Source: Paragonimus skrjabini miyazakii
Taxonomy: Eukaryota; Platyhelminthes; Trematoda; Plagiorchiida; Troglotrematidae
Assembly: GCA_014338405.1 (NCBI GenBank)
Contig: JTDE01000289.1
Span: forward strand, 107,105 to 171,104
Length of the DNA: 64,000 bases
Direction: 5' to 3'
Below, piece by piece: positions 63,700 to 64,000 of this stretch (within the stretch, counting starts at the first letter, position 1; the number at the start of each line of letters is the position of its first letter). Under the pieces are notes generated by a model. It ran no database searches. It saw only the letters and a program-made list of their open reading frames with translations, and was not told the origin of the DNA. Position numbers and translations under genes: made by a program.

Positions 63700-64000
63700 A
63701 CTGTTGAAAATATTCAGTAAACATAGAAGAACGTGTAGCAAACAAGCTTGTTTTCGGTGATTCATCATCAGGCTAAATACAACACAATTTATATGGGTTA
63801 ATCATGTGAGAAAATATACAGTAATGAATCGAACGGCGTGTTATCAGTTTCAGAAAGTTCACGTCGATTGTACAAACTGTTGATGGCTGTTACGATAGCG
63901 GTCTTGACTACGTAATCTGTTCTTGCCGAACGTGAACATCTGGCCATGAAAGATTCAGTGTTTTGACGAATCGCTTTTGAATACATAGTGTGGGGGGGAG
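63700..64000 (-). mobile_element. Probable Penelope-like 3' terminus running off the window
   Basis: The stretch around 63750-63800 (TTTTCGGTGATTCATCATCAGGCT, then an ACACAATTTATATGGGTTAA block) resembles the outer part of the 18.9-kb arm (TTTTCGATCATTCATCTTCAGGCC, then ACAATTATATACGGGGTTAA) in the same orientation. In that element the endonuclease end follows within 150 bp. Here a 62-codon minus-strand frame (63986..63798) follows but lacks the diagnostic endonuclease tail, so the body, if present, lies beyond the window edge or is decayed. Confidence 0.4.

Overview
The window is AT-rich (roughly 38% G+C by eye), almost free of long open reading frames, and dense in decayed retroelements. 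Short spliced exons can be seen only with GT-AG logic, and one intron is just 36 bp. Together with Penelope-like retroelements, a tRNA-derived SINE family and a tandem-peptide prohormone, this suggests an invertebrate metazoan. A parasitic flatworm (fluke-like) fits best, but that is inference: no rRNA or marker gene is present. Outside the transposons, the number of ORFs above about 110 codons is near what I estimate for random DNA of this composition, so I do not call genes on ORF length.

Genes. (1) The clearest gene is a two-exon, minus-strand neuropeptide-type precursor (7792-8531): a hydrophobic leader exon, a phase-0 intron of 287 bp, then four exact copies of an 11-residue unit containing SHFDPIMF bounded by RKR, and a fifth degenerate copy. 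Every nucleotide difference between the four copies is synonymous. (2) A minus-strand gene fragment at 13077-13385 has two exons joined in phase by a 36-bp intron. (3) A plus-strand candidate at about 3018-3535 has two GTAAGT introns of 65 and about 60 bp, with the frame unresolved. (4) A weak secreted-protein-like exon lies at 21533-21901 (minus).

Mobile DNA. At least six Penelope-like element (PLE) copies or fragments occur (2288-2820, 14653-15332, 16440-17125, 18875-21287, 31552-31930, 56150-56660), with a probable further terminus at 63700-64000. The best copy (18875-21287) carries reverse transcriptase and GIY-YIG endonuclease domains broken by two stops and a frameshift, and lies between 277-bp inverted arms. 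Two other copies have the same inverted-end architecture. A tRNA-derived SINE family with A and B boxes has at least a dozen copies, including a head-to-head pair forming a palindrome of about 520 bp (41162-41684). A 3' LTR with polypurine tract lies at 55132-55597, and an unclassified repeat pair (25955-26150 / 28216-28425) is inverted.

Layout: 1-8 kb PLE relic, candidate spliced gene, SINEs and prohormone; 8.5-13 kb mostly featureless; 13-21.3 kb gene fragment and PLE cluster; 21-33 kb sparse with an inverted repeat pair and PLE/SINE relics; 33-41 kb SINEs; 41-42 kb SINE palindrome; 42-64 kb sparse, with SINEs, one LTR and PLE relics. There is no operon logic: the genes sit as islands in repeat-derived intergenic DNA.
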